Below, piece after piece: positions 42,852 to 52,400 of a stretch of DNA of 64,000 bases. A program made the translations under genes and the position numbers. The stretch's first letter is position 1; each line of letters begins with the position of its first letter. This DNA comes from Chitinophaga solisilvae (GTDB taxonomy: Bacteria > Bacteroidota > Bacteroidia > Chitinophagales > Chitinophagaceae): contig NZ_JAABOK010000014.1 in assembly GCF_009928525.1 (NCBI RefSeq), positions 141,373 to 205,372 of the forward strand. Reading direction: 5' to 3'. The notes beneath the pieces were generated by a model. It had not been told where the DNA came from. It worked only from the letters and a program-made list of their open reading frames with translations, and searched no databases.

Positions 42852-43508
42852 TTAAATCCCCTTATTCTCTGCCTCCAGTAAATAATCCAGGAGCTGGTCC
42901 GGGCCGGAGAAATCTTTTTCTCTGAATGATTGGTGGTATCTGCTGTTGATGATTTTCAGGAGTGATTTTTTACTGTAGTTTGTTTCGGGGATATTCCAGA
43001 TTTTTCTGTCATTTCTCAATACAATGATTGATTCCAGGGAATACCGGTTTGTCTGTGACTGGTTGTTGGTCCCGTCATATATGGTATCGTCTTTATCATA
43101 GCTCCGGTAGAGTACACGCAGGTTATTCTTCTCTTTCAGTACCTGCCATAGGTAGCTGCCATAAAACATATATACCAGGGAGTCTTGTTTGTCTGCCGAT
43201 TTTATCTTTGCCTGAAATAAGGACAGCAGCGGAATACGCTTTATGCTGTCTTTTCCTTCCCCACCGGTATTAACCAGGAAGAAAGGCTGAAAATTTGGCC
43301 CCCGGAAGCCAGTGATATTCGTTACCTGCCGGTTGTAAAGGGTATCTTTCAGTACTTCTCCTTTCTTTCCGGGCCTTCCGTAAATGAAATCTCCGGTGCC
43401 CGTCAGCTTCGTTTTCTGGCCGGAAGCGGTAAGGGAAATGCTGCAGACACAGCACAGTTGCAGGGATAGCATCAGCATTCCCTGTCTGAAATGTTTCAGT
43501 ATCATCAT
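42852..43508 (-). CDS. Hypothetical secreted protein
   Basis: A 218-residue protein with a signal peptide (MMILKHFRQGMLMLSLQLCCVCSISLTASGQ). Two ATGs are adjacent at the start. The mature region has no cysteine lipobox that I can identify with confidence. It includes GTGDFIYGRPGKKGEVLKD, FRGPNFQPFFLVNTGG, DSLVYMFYGSYLWQVLKEKNNLRVLYRSY and a C-terminal basic region (NYSKKSLLKIINSRYHQSFREKDF). I do not recognise the family. It stands alone, facing away from the AadK-like gene, and its stop is at the end of the triplicated family A repeat. Confidence 0.65.
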   Translation of the reverse strand: MMILKHFRQGMLMLSLQLCCVCSISLTASGQKTKLTGTGDFIYGRPGKKGEVLKDTLYNRQVTNITGFRGPNFQPFFLVNTGGEGKDSIKRIPLLSLFQAKIKSADKQDSLVYMFYGSYLWQVLKEKNNLRVLYRSYDKDDTIYDGTNNQSQTNRYSLESIIVLRNDRKIWNIPETNYSKKSLLKIINSRYHQSFREKDFSGPDQLLDYLLEAENKGI

Positions 43509-43763
43509 ATCATTTTAAAAAAATTCATTGACAGCAGCAAACAAAATATGCCTGAACCTATATTTCACGATGACATACAACCGTTGGCAGTAATAAGGAT
43601 AGATTACTTTCGCTGCATGTAACATCCGGGTATTACCAATAAACGCCGGTCTTTTTATAGATTTATCTCAGCATCCTGAATCTTGATTTTTTTACAAAAA
43701 CCATACCTGTATTTTAACAATTCCTGTTATACATTTATGGGGAAGAAAAACTAATAAGCTGAT

Positions 43764-44648
43764 ATGACGAGCAGAAGTGAATACCAGATGATGCAGCTGA
43801 TAATGGATACCGCTACGGCCGATACGCGGATCAGAGCTGTACTGTTAAACGGTTCCCGGGCAAATCCCCGCGTGACGCCGGATATATTCCGGGACTATGA
43901 TATCATCTGTGTGGTGACAGCTCTTGCCCCGTTCCTGGCGGATCATAGCTGGATAGATGTCTTCGGGGAACGTATGATCCTGCAGATGCCGGAAGCTATG
44001 GAGCTGTATCCGCCGGAGCTGGACGGCGCATTTTCCTACCTGATGCAGTTTATGGATGGCAACCGTATTGATCTTACCCTGGTGCCGGCAGACAGGCTGG
44101 AGGATTTCCTGGAAGACAGTCTTTGTAAAGTAATGCTGGACAAAGATCACCTCCCTGCATTAGCTGACCTGGCGCCTTCCGGTGACTCCTCCTATCATGT
44201 AAACCCACCTGCTGCACAGGAATTCAGCGATTGCTGCAATGAATTTCTCTATACGGCTACCGGGCTTGCAAAAGGTATCTGGCGGAAACAAACAGTGCTG
44301 GTAAAGCAACTTTTTTATACGGTTACCCAGGGCGCCCTGATACAGATGCTGGACTGGCATATCGGTTGCCGGCACAACTTTTCTGTCAACGCCGGGAAAT
44401 ACGGAAAATTCTATCCGCAACTACTGGAGCCAGAGTTGTATGCAGCGTTGCTCTCTACCTACCGCACCGCGGAAACCGGCGAAACCTGGGAGGCGCTGTT
44501 TACCGCCATGGACCTCTTCCACAAGGCTGCGCAGGCAGTTGCCGGGCACGCCGGCTTTACCTATCCGGAAGAGGAGCACCGGAAAATCACCGCATACCTG
44601 AAACATGTGCAACAGCTGCCGGAGGATGCAAAGCAGATATATCTGTAA
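43764..44648 (+). CDS. Aminoglycoside 6-adenylyltransferase-like protein (AadK family)
   Basis: A 294-residue nucleotidyltransferase. The catalytic start has VLLNGSRANPRVTPDIFRDYDIICVV, with the GSxxN and the DxD pair of the polymerase-beta fold, and NRIDLTLV further on, as in AadK/AadE which transfer AMP to streptomycin. The rest is helical (LVKQLFYTVTQGALIQMLDWHIGCRHNFSVNAGKYGKFYPQLL), also typical for AadK. Distant relatives may modify other substrates. It is intact. Whether it gives resistance or tailors a metabolite cannot be judged. It lies between the two NRPS operons. Confidence 0.88.
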   Translation: MTSRSEYQMMQLIMDTATADTRIRAVLLNGSRANPRVTPDIFRDYDIICVVTALAPFLADHSWIDVFGERMILQMPEAMELYPPELDGAFSYLMQFMDGNRIDLTLVPADRLEDFLEDSLCKVMLDKDHLPALADLAPSGDSSYHVNPPAAQEFSDCCNEFLYTATGLAKGIWRKQTVLVKQLFYTVTQGALIQMLDWHIGCRHNFSVNAGKYGKFYPQLLEPELYAALLSTYRTAETGETWEALFTAMDLFHKAAQAVAGHAGFTYPEEEHRKITAYLKHVQQLPEDAKQIYL

Positions 44649-44684
44649 GTAGCAATAATCGTAATGAGCGGGTAAGCATGATGT

Positions 44685-44712
44685 AACAGCCATTTATATG
44701 GCCGTTTTCTAT
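44685..44712 (+). terminator. Weak terminator after the AadK-like gene
   Basis: AACAGCCAT (44685-44693) and ATGGCCGTT (44698-44706) pair with one mismatch and are followed by TTCTATT. It lies 37 bases after the stop codon. Confidence 0.45.
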
Positions 44713-44894
44713 TCCCCCGCAAAAAACGCCCTGAAAGATCCGGGCATCCACTTTCTCCCGTATATAATACCGGAAACCGCACGGCAGCACCTCAAATTAA
44801 CCGGCTTATGTAACAGCTATAAATCATCTGTACAGCACTGTGTGCCTGTACTCTCTCCTCTGACATTCCCATTATTCATTTTAAAAAACTATCC

Positions 44895-46115
44895 ATGAAA
44901 ACAGAAGTAACCAACATCCTGTTGACAGGCGCCACCGGCATTCTGGGTAGCGAGGTAATGTATCAGCTGCTGGCAGCGTACGCCTCCGGCGAATTATCTG
45001 GAAAATTAGTATTGCTCATCAGAAGTATCCCTGAAAAAACGGCGGAAGAAAGACTGCTGCATATGCTGGAATATCCGGAGCGACCGCAGTATATTCATCT
45101 GTATAGTACGGCTCAGCTCATGGAGCATATCCTGCTCATAGATGCAGTATATTATCAGCTCACTCCGGCAGACACAGCGGCCATCGCCGCTCAGGGACCG
45201 TTGTATCTGATACACAGCGCTGCCTCTACCAATATGGGTTATACAGCGGAGGCACTCCGGGAAATATACCAGCTGAATTATCTTGGCACCCTGTATCTGC
45301 TGAAAACACTGACACCCTACCTTCGGAAATTTACCTTTATCAGCACTATCTATTCAAAAGATATACTCAAAGGAGCCATCACAGACGAATATATAAACCT
45401 CCATGAAGATGGTCTGCCGGCGGACTGGAACATGGTCATGCCCCAATCTCCGTATATACTGTATAAAATTATTATAGAACGGGAGATAGTGACATGGTGT
45501 GTGCAACACCAGCTGGAATGGCAGATCCTTCGCCCGGGCCTGATAGGAGGCCGGTTAACAGATGCTCCGCTATATCATGCGGTAAAGTACAATGTATTTT
45601 ATCAGGTGGGAATTGTATTTACCAACTGGAAGGCACGCAATTCCCACCTGCAGTTTCCGGCTCCCAGGATTGCCGGAAAGGCAACAACACAGATGGACAT
45701 CGTACCGGTAGATTATGTGGCACAGGCCATATGCCGGGCCTTCCGCCATCCGGATATCCGGCAGCTTAATATCATACTTTCAAAGCCAATATCACTTAGG
45801 GAAATTGCGGATGAAGTATTCCGTCACCTTGAAGCAACGTATGAATTTACAGATCGCTTCCCCGATAACCAGACCCCGCAGGAAAGCTATTACTATCAGA
45901 AATGTGGGGAAGTATATACCAGATACCTGCTGATGCCCCCTCATCAGTTTAACACCTCCCGGCTCAGAGCACTCATGCACGATATACCCGAACCGGATAT
46001 AACGGCCGTATTTCAGCAGCTGTATAGTTATGCGTATCAGCTGCGGTTCAGTACAGGATGGGAAAATTACAGATCGCAGAAGAAGGTAAAGGTGGCTTCG
46101 GGATTGAAATGCTGA
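44895..46115 (+). CDS. Standalone SDR of the thioester-reductase type (NAD_binding_4)
   Basis: A 406-residue NAD(P)-dependent Rossmann protein. It begins TNILLTGATGILGSEVMYQLL (nucleotide-binding glycine motif) and has LYLIHSAASTNMGY, the LNYLGTLYLLK segment and the catalytic Tyr-Lys pair in YILYK near residues 187-191. These are features of male-sterility/thioester-reductase domains, which release aldehydes from carrier-bound acyl groups at the end of an NRPS. As a separate protein its substrate is unknown. The upstream NRPS of the plus-strand operon lacks a release domain, so it could act there in trans. It converges on the ABC exporter gene and ends directly at a palindrome. Confidence 0.8.
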   Translation: MKTEVTNILLTGATGILGSEVMYQLLAAYASGELSGKLVLLIRSIPEKTAEERLLHMLEYPERPQYIHLYSTAQLMEHILLIDAVYYQLTPADTAAIAAQGPLYLIHSAASTNMGYTAEALREIYQLNYLGTLYLLKTLTPYLRKFTFISTIYSKDILKGAITDEYINLHEDGLPADWNMVMPQSPYILYKIIIEREIVTWCVQHQLEWQILRPGLIGGRLTDAPLYHAVKYNVFYQVGIVFTNWKARNSHLQFPAPRIAGKATTQMDIVPVDYVAQAICRAFRHPDIRQLNIILSKPISLREIADEVFRHLEATYEFTDRFPDNQTPQESYYYQKCGEVYTRYLLMPPHQFNTSRLRALMHDIPEPDITAVFQQLYSYAYQLRFSTGWENYRSQKKVKVASGLKC

Positions 46116-46261
46116 ATTGCGAATTACGAATTACGAATTACGAATGTAGAAGCGAAGATCAAAACGAAGATGAAAGGAGATAGCCATTGAATATTCTCCT
46201 TTCATCTTCGTTTTGATCTTCGCTTCTACATTCGTAATTCGTAATTCGTAATTCGCAATTC
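46114..46261. repeat. Perfect 67-bp palindrome, family B, between the two NRPS regions
   Basis: GAATTGCGAATTACGAATTA... (46114-46180) is exactly complementary to 46195-46261, with a 14-nt loop. It begins on the last two bases of the SDR stop codon and ends 8 bases before the stop of the convergent ABC gene. It includes the GTAGAAGCGAAGATCAAAAC core shared with 21.1 and 25.4 kb. Confidence 0.96.
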
Positions 46262-46269
46262 CCAACCAT

Positions 46270-48060
46270 CTAGTTTGTAAACTGCATCGCACTCAGATTA
46301 CGGTACACGCCGCCGTCTACGGTCAGCAGTTCATGGTGGGTGCCTTCTTCCACTACATAGCCATCGTCGAGTACTACGATTTTGTCTGCTTCGCGGACAG
46401 TTGCAAGGCGGTGGGCGATGATGATGGAGGTACGGCCTTCCATGAGTTTATCCAGGGCTTCCTGTACCAGTTTTTCCGATTCGGAGTCCAGTGCGGAGGT
46501 AGCTTCGTCCAGTATCAGGATACGTGGATTTTTGAGTACGGCGCGGGCAATGGCAATGCGCTGCCGCTGACCGCCGGAAAGCTGTACGCCACGGTCACCC
46601 ACCAGGGTGTCCAGTCCGGCCGGGAAATGCTGTATGAATTCCCAGGCGTTGGCCTGTTTTGCGGCATGAATAATTTCTTCTTCTGTAGCGCCGGGTTTGC
46701 CGTAGGCAATATTTTCCCGGATAGAGCTGCCAAAAAGAAAGACATCCTGCAGCACAACTGCCATCTGGCTTCTGAGGGCCGAATACGGGAATTGCTTTCC
46801 GTCGCGGCCATCGAAGCTGATGCTGCCGGAAGCCGGATCATAAAAGCGAAGCAGTAAAGATACGATGGTGCTCTTTCCGGCGCCGCTGGGACCTACCAGC
46901 GCTACTTTCTGGTTAGCCTTCACCGAGAAGCTGATATCTTTCAGTACATGTACATCACTCCGGGAAGGGTAATGAAACGATACATTTCCGAAAGTGATTA
47001 ACCCGTTCAGCAGGTATTCCGGTGGTATATGGGTACTGTCTGTCAGCTGTTCGGCCGGTTCATCCAGGATTTCCAGCAGATTCTCTGTTGCACCGATGCT
47101 CTTCTGCAGGTTGGTGTACACCTCCGCCAGCTCCGTCACCGCACCGCCGATGAAAGCAGAGTAGATAACAAATGACAGCAGCTCGCCGGCGGATTGCATC
47201 TCACCGGTGGCAATCAGTACGGAGCCTCTCCATATGACAGCGACCATCGCGCCGAAGATGCAGAGCATCAGGAATGACAGGAATGCGCCGCGGTACTTAC
47301 CGCTCTTCATGCCTATATCAGCCGCTTCCAGGATTTTCTTCTTATAACGTTTCATCTCAAAAAACTCGTTGGCAAAAGCCTTAACATTCAGGATGCCCTG
47401 CAGCGTTTCTTCCAGAATGGTATTGGCTTCTGCCACGCGTGTCTGCGCTTCTTTTGAAAACCCGCGGATATATCTGCCGAAAACCAGTCCTACAACGAGG
47501 ATAACAGGCAGCAGCAGTACCATGAAGAGGGTCAGTTTGGCGGAGGTGGTAATCAGCAATACAAAGCCGCCGGCCAGGATGATAACGTTCCTGATAAACT
47601 CTGCAATGGTGGTAGTAAAGGTTTCCTGCAACAGGGAAATATCTGCGGATATACGGCTGTTCAGCTCTCCCACCCTCCGGTTGAGAAAAAATTTCATCGG
47701 CAGCTGTATCAGGTGATTATAGATATGCTGCCGTAAGGATGACAATGTTTTCTCTGTTACGTTCACAAAAAATATCACCCGGAAAAAAGAACAAATGGCT
47801 TGTCCTATCAATATTGCTACCAGCGTAAATCCCAGCTGGTTTATCTCTGAAACCAGGTGTATTTTCTGTCCTGAATCCACCAGCTTTCCCAGCAGGTTGG
47901 GGATCATCAGACTGGATATACTGGAGGCCAGCAGCAATATCATACCTATGGTGAATTCAATCCAGTAGGGCTTCACATACTTGTATAAGCGTAAGGTTTG
48001 TTTGAAAGTACCTTTGCGCTGGCTGTTCTTTACTTCGTTCAATTCCATTGTAGCTTTCAT
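46270..48060 (-). CDS. ABC exporter, membrane domain fused to ATPase (MsbA-like)
   Basis: A 596-residue half-transporter. Residues 30-310 form six membrane segments (IEFTIGMILLLASSISSLMIP, etc.). The ATPase domain has Walker A GPSGAGKST near 390, the signature LSGGQRQRIAIARA near 493, Walker B ILILDEATSALDSES and the H-loop (TSIIIAHRLATV). A homodimer would move a lipid, drug or peptide outwards. It is 61 bases downstream of the EctB-like gene, and both follow the NRPS, so it is the likely export pump for the NRPS product. ATG 48048 (MELNEV) is an alternative start. Confidence 0.93.
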   Translation of the reverse strand: MKATMELNEVKNSQRKGTFKQTLRLYKYVKPYWIEFTIGMILLLASSISSLMIPNLLGKLVDSGQKIHLVSEINQLGFTLVAILIGQAICSFFRVIFFVNVTEKTLSSLRQHIYNHLIQLPMKFFLNRRVGELNSRISADISLLQETFTTTIAEFIRNVIILAGGFVLLITTSAKLTLFMVLLLPVILVVGLVFGRYIRGFSKEAQTRVAEANTILEETLQGILNVKAFANEFFEMKRYKKKILEAADIGMKSGKYRGAFLSFLMLCIFGAMVAVIWRGSVLIATGEMQSAGELLSFVIYSAFIGGAVTELAEVYTNLQKSIGATENLLEILDEPAEQLTDSTHIPPEYLLNGLITFGNVSFHYPSRSDVHVLKDISFSVKANQKVALVGPSGAGKSTIVSLLLRFYDPASGSISFDGRDGKQFPYSALRSQMAVVLQDVFLFGSSIRENIAYGKPGATEEEIIHAAKQANAWEFIQHFPAGLDTLVGDRGVQLSGGQRQRIAIARAVLKNPRILILDEATSALDSESEKLVQEALDKLMEGRTSIIIAHRLATVREADKIVVLDDGYVVEEGTHHELLTVDGGVYRNLSAMQFTN

Positions 48061-48121
48061 TGTTAAGATTCAATGATGAAGGAATAATCTGTTATCCCCG
48101 GCGGCGGTCTGCCTGCCTTAA

Positions 48122-49408
48122 TTATGCCAGTGTTGCCTGTACGGATACCTGAGCGCCCAGATGCTGACGCAGGGTATCATGTACGATGCCGAGCGCTTTC
48201 TCCAGGATGTCCTGCTCTACAGTCAGCGGCGGCAGTAATTTGATGACGCGGTCTTCGCGGCCCACGCATTCCACAATCAGTTGCTTCTTGAAACAGTCCT
48301 GCGCTATCTTCTTCGCCAGTAAAGTATCTTCAAAGCCCGATAAATCGATGCCCCACATCATACCCAGCCCGCGGATCCTGATACGTTCATCGGCAGTAGC
48401 TATTTCTTCATGCAGGAAACGGTTGATGAAGGCAGATTTTTCTTTTACAGCTGCTTCCAGGCCGGACTGCTCCCGGAATTCCAGGGCTGCCTTACCACCA
48501 ATAAAGGCGAGCTGATAACCGCGGAAGGTACCGTTATGCTCTCCCGGCTGCCAGACATCCAGCTCTGGTTTAAACAGCAACATCGACATAGGCAGGCCGT
48601 AGCCGCTGAGTGATTTGGATAACACTACGATGTCGGGAACAATACCGGCGCGTTCAAAGGAGAAGAAATCGCCTGATCTGCCGCAGCCTATCTGAATATC
48701 ATCGGCGATAAACAGGATACCATGTTTTTCACAGATGGCTTTCAGCTTTGCCAGCCATTGCGGGGAAGCCACATTTACACCACCTTCTGCCTGTACTGTT
48801 TCCAGGATAACGGCGGCAGGTTTTTCAATACCGGAGTGACCATCTTCCAGGATCATTTCAAAGTAGGCAAGACTGTCAAATCCGCCGCTGTTATTTTCAA
48901 AAGGCAGGAAGGTAACGTTGTGCAGTCCTACGCCTGCCGCCTTCCTGTTATATTCGTTGCTGGTCAGCGCCAGGCTGCCCTGTGACAGACCATGGTATCC
49001 TCCCATAAAAGAAATCACGTTGGAACGACGGGTATAATTACGCGCCAGTTTTAAAGCCGCTTCAATGGCGTTGGTACCGGTAGGGCCGCAGAACTGGAAT
49101 TTGTAATGAAGACCACGGGGTTTCAGGAGCAGTTCATTGAAAGTGGTGATAAATTCACTTTTAGCTACCGTAAACAGATCCAGCCCCTGCATAATATAAT
49201 CTTCCGTCATATAATCCAGCAGCTGTTTCTTGATGAAGTCATTGTTGTGCCCGTAGTTGAGTGCACCGGCGCCCATCAGGAAATCGATATAGGCGTCACC
49301 GTTATCTGTATACATCAGGGAACCTTTTGCTTTTCTGAATACGGCCGGAAAGCTTCTGGAATAGCTGCGTACATTGGATTCCAGTGTTTCGAAAACTTGT
49401 GTTAACAT
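48122..49408 (-). CDS. Diaminobutyrate-2-oxoglutarate aminotransferase (EctB-like)
   Basis: A 428-residue class III PLP aminotransferase. It has the EctB pattern VLSKSLSGYGLPMSMLLFKPE followed by the WQPGEHNGTFRGYQLAFIGG block; the PLP Lys is near residue 264 in SKSLSGYG. Other features are the FMGGYHGLSQGSLALT and FIADDIQIGCGRSGDFFSFERAG blocks. EctB/Dat enzymes convert aspartate-4-semialdehyde and glutamate into L-2,4-diaminobutyrate (Dab). No ectA or ectC is nearby, so ectoine synthesis is unlikely; a supply of Dab for the NRPS is the better explanation. It lies 61 bases downstream of the NRPS and 61 upstream of the ABC exporter. Confidence 0.92.
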   Translation of the reverse strand: MLTQVFETLESNVRSYSRSFPAVFRKAKGSLMYTDNGDAYIDFLMGAGALNYGHNNDFIKKQLLDYMTEDYIMQGLDLFTVAKSEFITTFNELLLKPRGLHYKFQFCGPTGTNAIEAALKLARNYTRRSNVISFMGGYHGLSQGSLALTSNEYNRKAAGVGLHNVTFLPFENNSGGFDSLAYFEMILEDGHSGIEKPAAVILETVQAEGGVNVASPQWLAKLKAICEKHGILFIADDIQIGCGRSGDFFSFERAGIVPDIVVLSKSLSGYGLPMSMLLFKPELDVWQPGEHNGTFRGYQLAFIGGKAALEFREQSGLEAAVKEKSAFINRFLHEEIATADERIRIRGLGMMWGIDLSGFEDTLLAKKIAQDCFKKQLIVECVGREDRVIKLLPPLTVEQDILEKALGIVHDTLRQHLGAQVSVQATLA

Positions 49409-49469
49409 ACAAACTGTTTTAATAATCGTTTTTAATAGTGATTGAATCGTTTATGGGGAATCTGTTGTT

Positions 49470-52400
49470 TTACTTTCCATCCTGTAAGAAATATGGATGC
49501 AGACAGGCGGCAAGCGGCGCTGCATTTTCGCCACGGATCATATTATCGTGGCTGCCTGGTGTGGTGAACGCATGGATGGTGCGGATAAACGGTTTCCATC
49601 CCAGGGTGTCATCAATGCCGTGTGCTGCCCAGTCCTGCGCCGCTGCTCTGACAACGGCCACGGGCGCCTGGATGCTGCTGCCTGCAATTTCATAGGGCAT
49701 GTTGGTATTGACCGCCAGTAAGCGGAACAGCTGCAGGTCTTCCGTATTACAGGCAGACAGGCACTTTTCCGTGATGACGTTTATCATGCGCGCACGCATA
49801 TCTGCTGCAGGCAATGCCTCCATGTCTGTCTGCAGCGTTTGCAACCAGGCAGGGAACGGCATTGACAACCATCCGCCGCCTTCCAGGTATGCAGTCATAT
49901 CTTCCAGCATCACTGCGGCGCTGACCGGTGTGTTGGCGGCATCTATGGCGGTATCCAGTATAGCGGCGATATGCACCTGTTCTCCTGCAGCCTCCAGCTG
50001 ACGGATCATTTCGTATACGATCTTTCCGCCGAGCGAGTGACCTACCAGCTGATAAGGGCCCTGCGGCTGCACTTCCTTCATCCACCGGATATTCTGTGCG
50101 GCGATGGCAGTAATGGTATCCAGCGGCTGCTCGCCGGCAAGCGCGCCCATCATATTCAGGCCGTATACTTTGCCGGCAGTCTTCAATGCATCAGCCAGCG
50201 TTTCATAGCCATCCGTAACACCGGCGCCACCGGGGATAATAAAGACAGGATAGTTACCGGGAGCATCTTTGAGTATAACAATATGCGGATGCTGCCAGGA
50301 TGGCTTGTCCACCTGCTGCCCGCTGAACAGGGCAGCCTGCTCGGCCACGGTTTTATGATGCATGAGGTCACTCAGCTTCGCGGTATATCCCATCCTTCGG
50401 ATACGCGCCAGCAAACGTACTGCTGCCAGCGAGTGCCCGCCCAGTTCAAAGAAATTATCGTATATGCCTACCCGTTCTATATCAAGTAATTCTTTCCATG
50501 CAGCGGCGAGTTGCATTTCCACCGGTGTCTGCGGTGCGGTATACGCTGTATGCAGTAATTCATCTGCCTGCACGGCGGCGGGTAGTCGCTTCCGGTTAAT
50601 CTTCCCGTTGGCTGTCAGCGGCATTTCCGGTAATTCCATCCATACTGCGGGTATCATATATTCCGGCAAACGGCTCCGCAGATATGCCTGCAGCTGTTCT
50701 TTATCAAAACCGCCGGAGGTTACCACATAGGCCACGAGACGCCTGCTGCCGGTGCGTTCTGTCTGTGCCAGTACTACCCCCTGACTTACCAGTCCGCTCT
50801 GTTGCAGCACTCTTTCTATTTCTCCCAGTTCCACGCGGTATCCGCGGATTTTCACCTGATCGTCGATGCGGCCCATATATACAATGTTGCCATCGGGCAG
50901 CCACCGCGCGAGGTCACCGGTTCTGTAGAGGCGTGCTCCAGGAATGGCGCTGAAAGGATTCGGAATGAACTTCTCTGCTGTCAGTTCCGGCTGATTCAGA
51001 TAGCCTCTTGCCACACCGTTACCACCGATGCACAGTTCCCCGCTAACGCCCACCGGCACCATTTCTCCGTCTGTATCCAGTATATAGGCGGTAGTCGCGG
51101 AGAAGGGTTGTCCTACCGGCACAGCGTTATATATTCTTTCCGGGTCCACCGTATGCATGCACTTACCGATCGTAGTTTCTGTAGGTCCGTAGTGGTTAAT
51201 AATTTCGCAGGAGGTACCGGCAGCTTTCACCGTATCAATCACATCCTGCTGCAGGGCTTCTCCGCCGAAGATGAGCAGGCGTTGCGGCAGCAGCGGTGTT
51301 GTATCAGCGCTCAGTGCCTTCCAGTGCGAAGGCACAATCTTCAGGCAGTCTATCTGATGTGTTTTAAAATATTCCTGTAACAGTACGGCATCATTTATCC
51401 GTTCTTCTGAAATGATATGCAACGCGCCGCCGGTGGCGAGCGCACCAAACAATACCGTATTGCCCAGGTCTGTGGCTACGGTAGGAACCAGTGCGAAGGT
51501 GCTGCATTCCGCTATGCTGATGCGGCTGCATAATCCCGTTACATAATCCACGAGGCTGTGATGTTCAATCATCACCCCTTTCGGCTGACCGGTGGAACCG
51601 GAAGTATAGATGACATATACCAGGTCCTGGCTGTTACTGAGATTTATTTTTGCCGGCTTCGCAAATGCCTTGCTGACGATAGACCAGTCCTTGCGGATAT
51701 CCAGGCATGTGAGCGGTCTGGCTGGCAGTGTTATCTTCTCTCTGATGCTGCTGTCTGCCAGGAAAATCTGGCAGGCAGTATCTTCCAGGATGAAGGCAAT
51801 ACGGTCTGCCGGGAACGCCGGATCTATGGGCACGTAAGCACCGCCGGCTTTCAGGATACCCAGTATGCCGATCATCAGCTCCGGGCTTCTTTCCATACAT
51901 ACCGGCACCAGCGCGCCCTGCTTCAGTCCCTGTTGCAGCAGGTAGTGTGCCAGCTGATCAGATTTTTTGTCCAGTTCCCTGTAGGTCAGCTCAGCGCCTT
52001 CATAGACCACTGCGGTCATATTCGCCTGTACGGATGCCTGTATGACAAACAGGTCTACAATGGTTTTAGTAATGGGTGGCTGCTGATGAACAGACACGGT
52101 ATTAAATTCATGCAGCAGTTCATATCCTTCTGCTGCGGTGAGCATCTGCAGTGCGCCTATCTTCTGAGAAGGCAGTACTACTGCTGACCATAACAGCTGT
52201 TCGTAGTGGGCAGCCATTCTTTCTATGGTAGCAGCTGCAAATAAATCCGTCCGGTATTCTATGCTCAGTTCAAGGCCATCGGCAGATTCCGTGATGCTGT
52301 AATTGAGTTCGAACTTGGCGCTGGTATGTGCGGGCGCTTCCGGCAGCAGTGTTACCTTGCCCATTACCGGCGCTGTTGCTTCCGGCATGTTCTGCATGGA

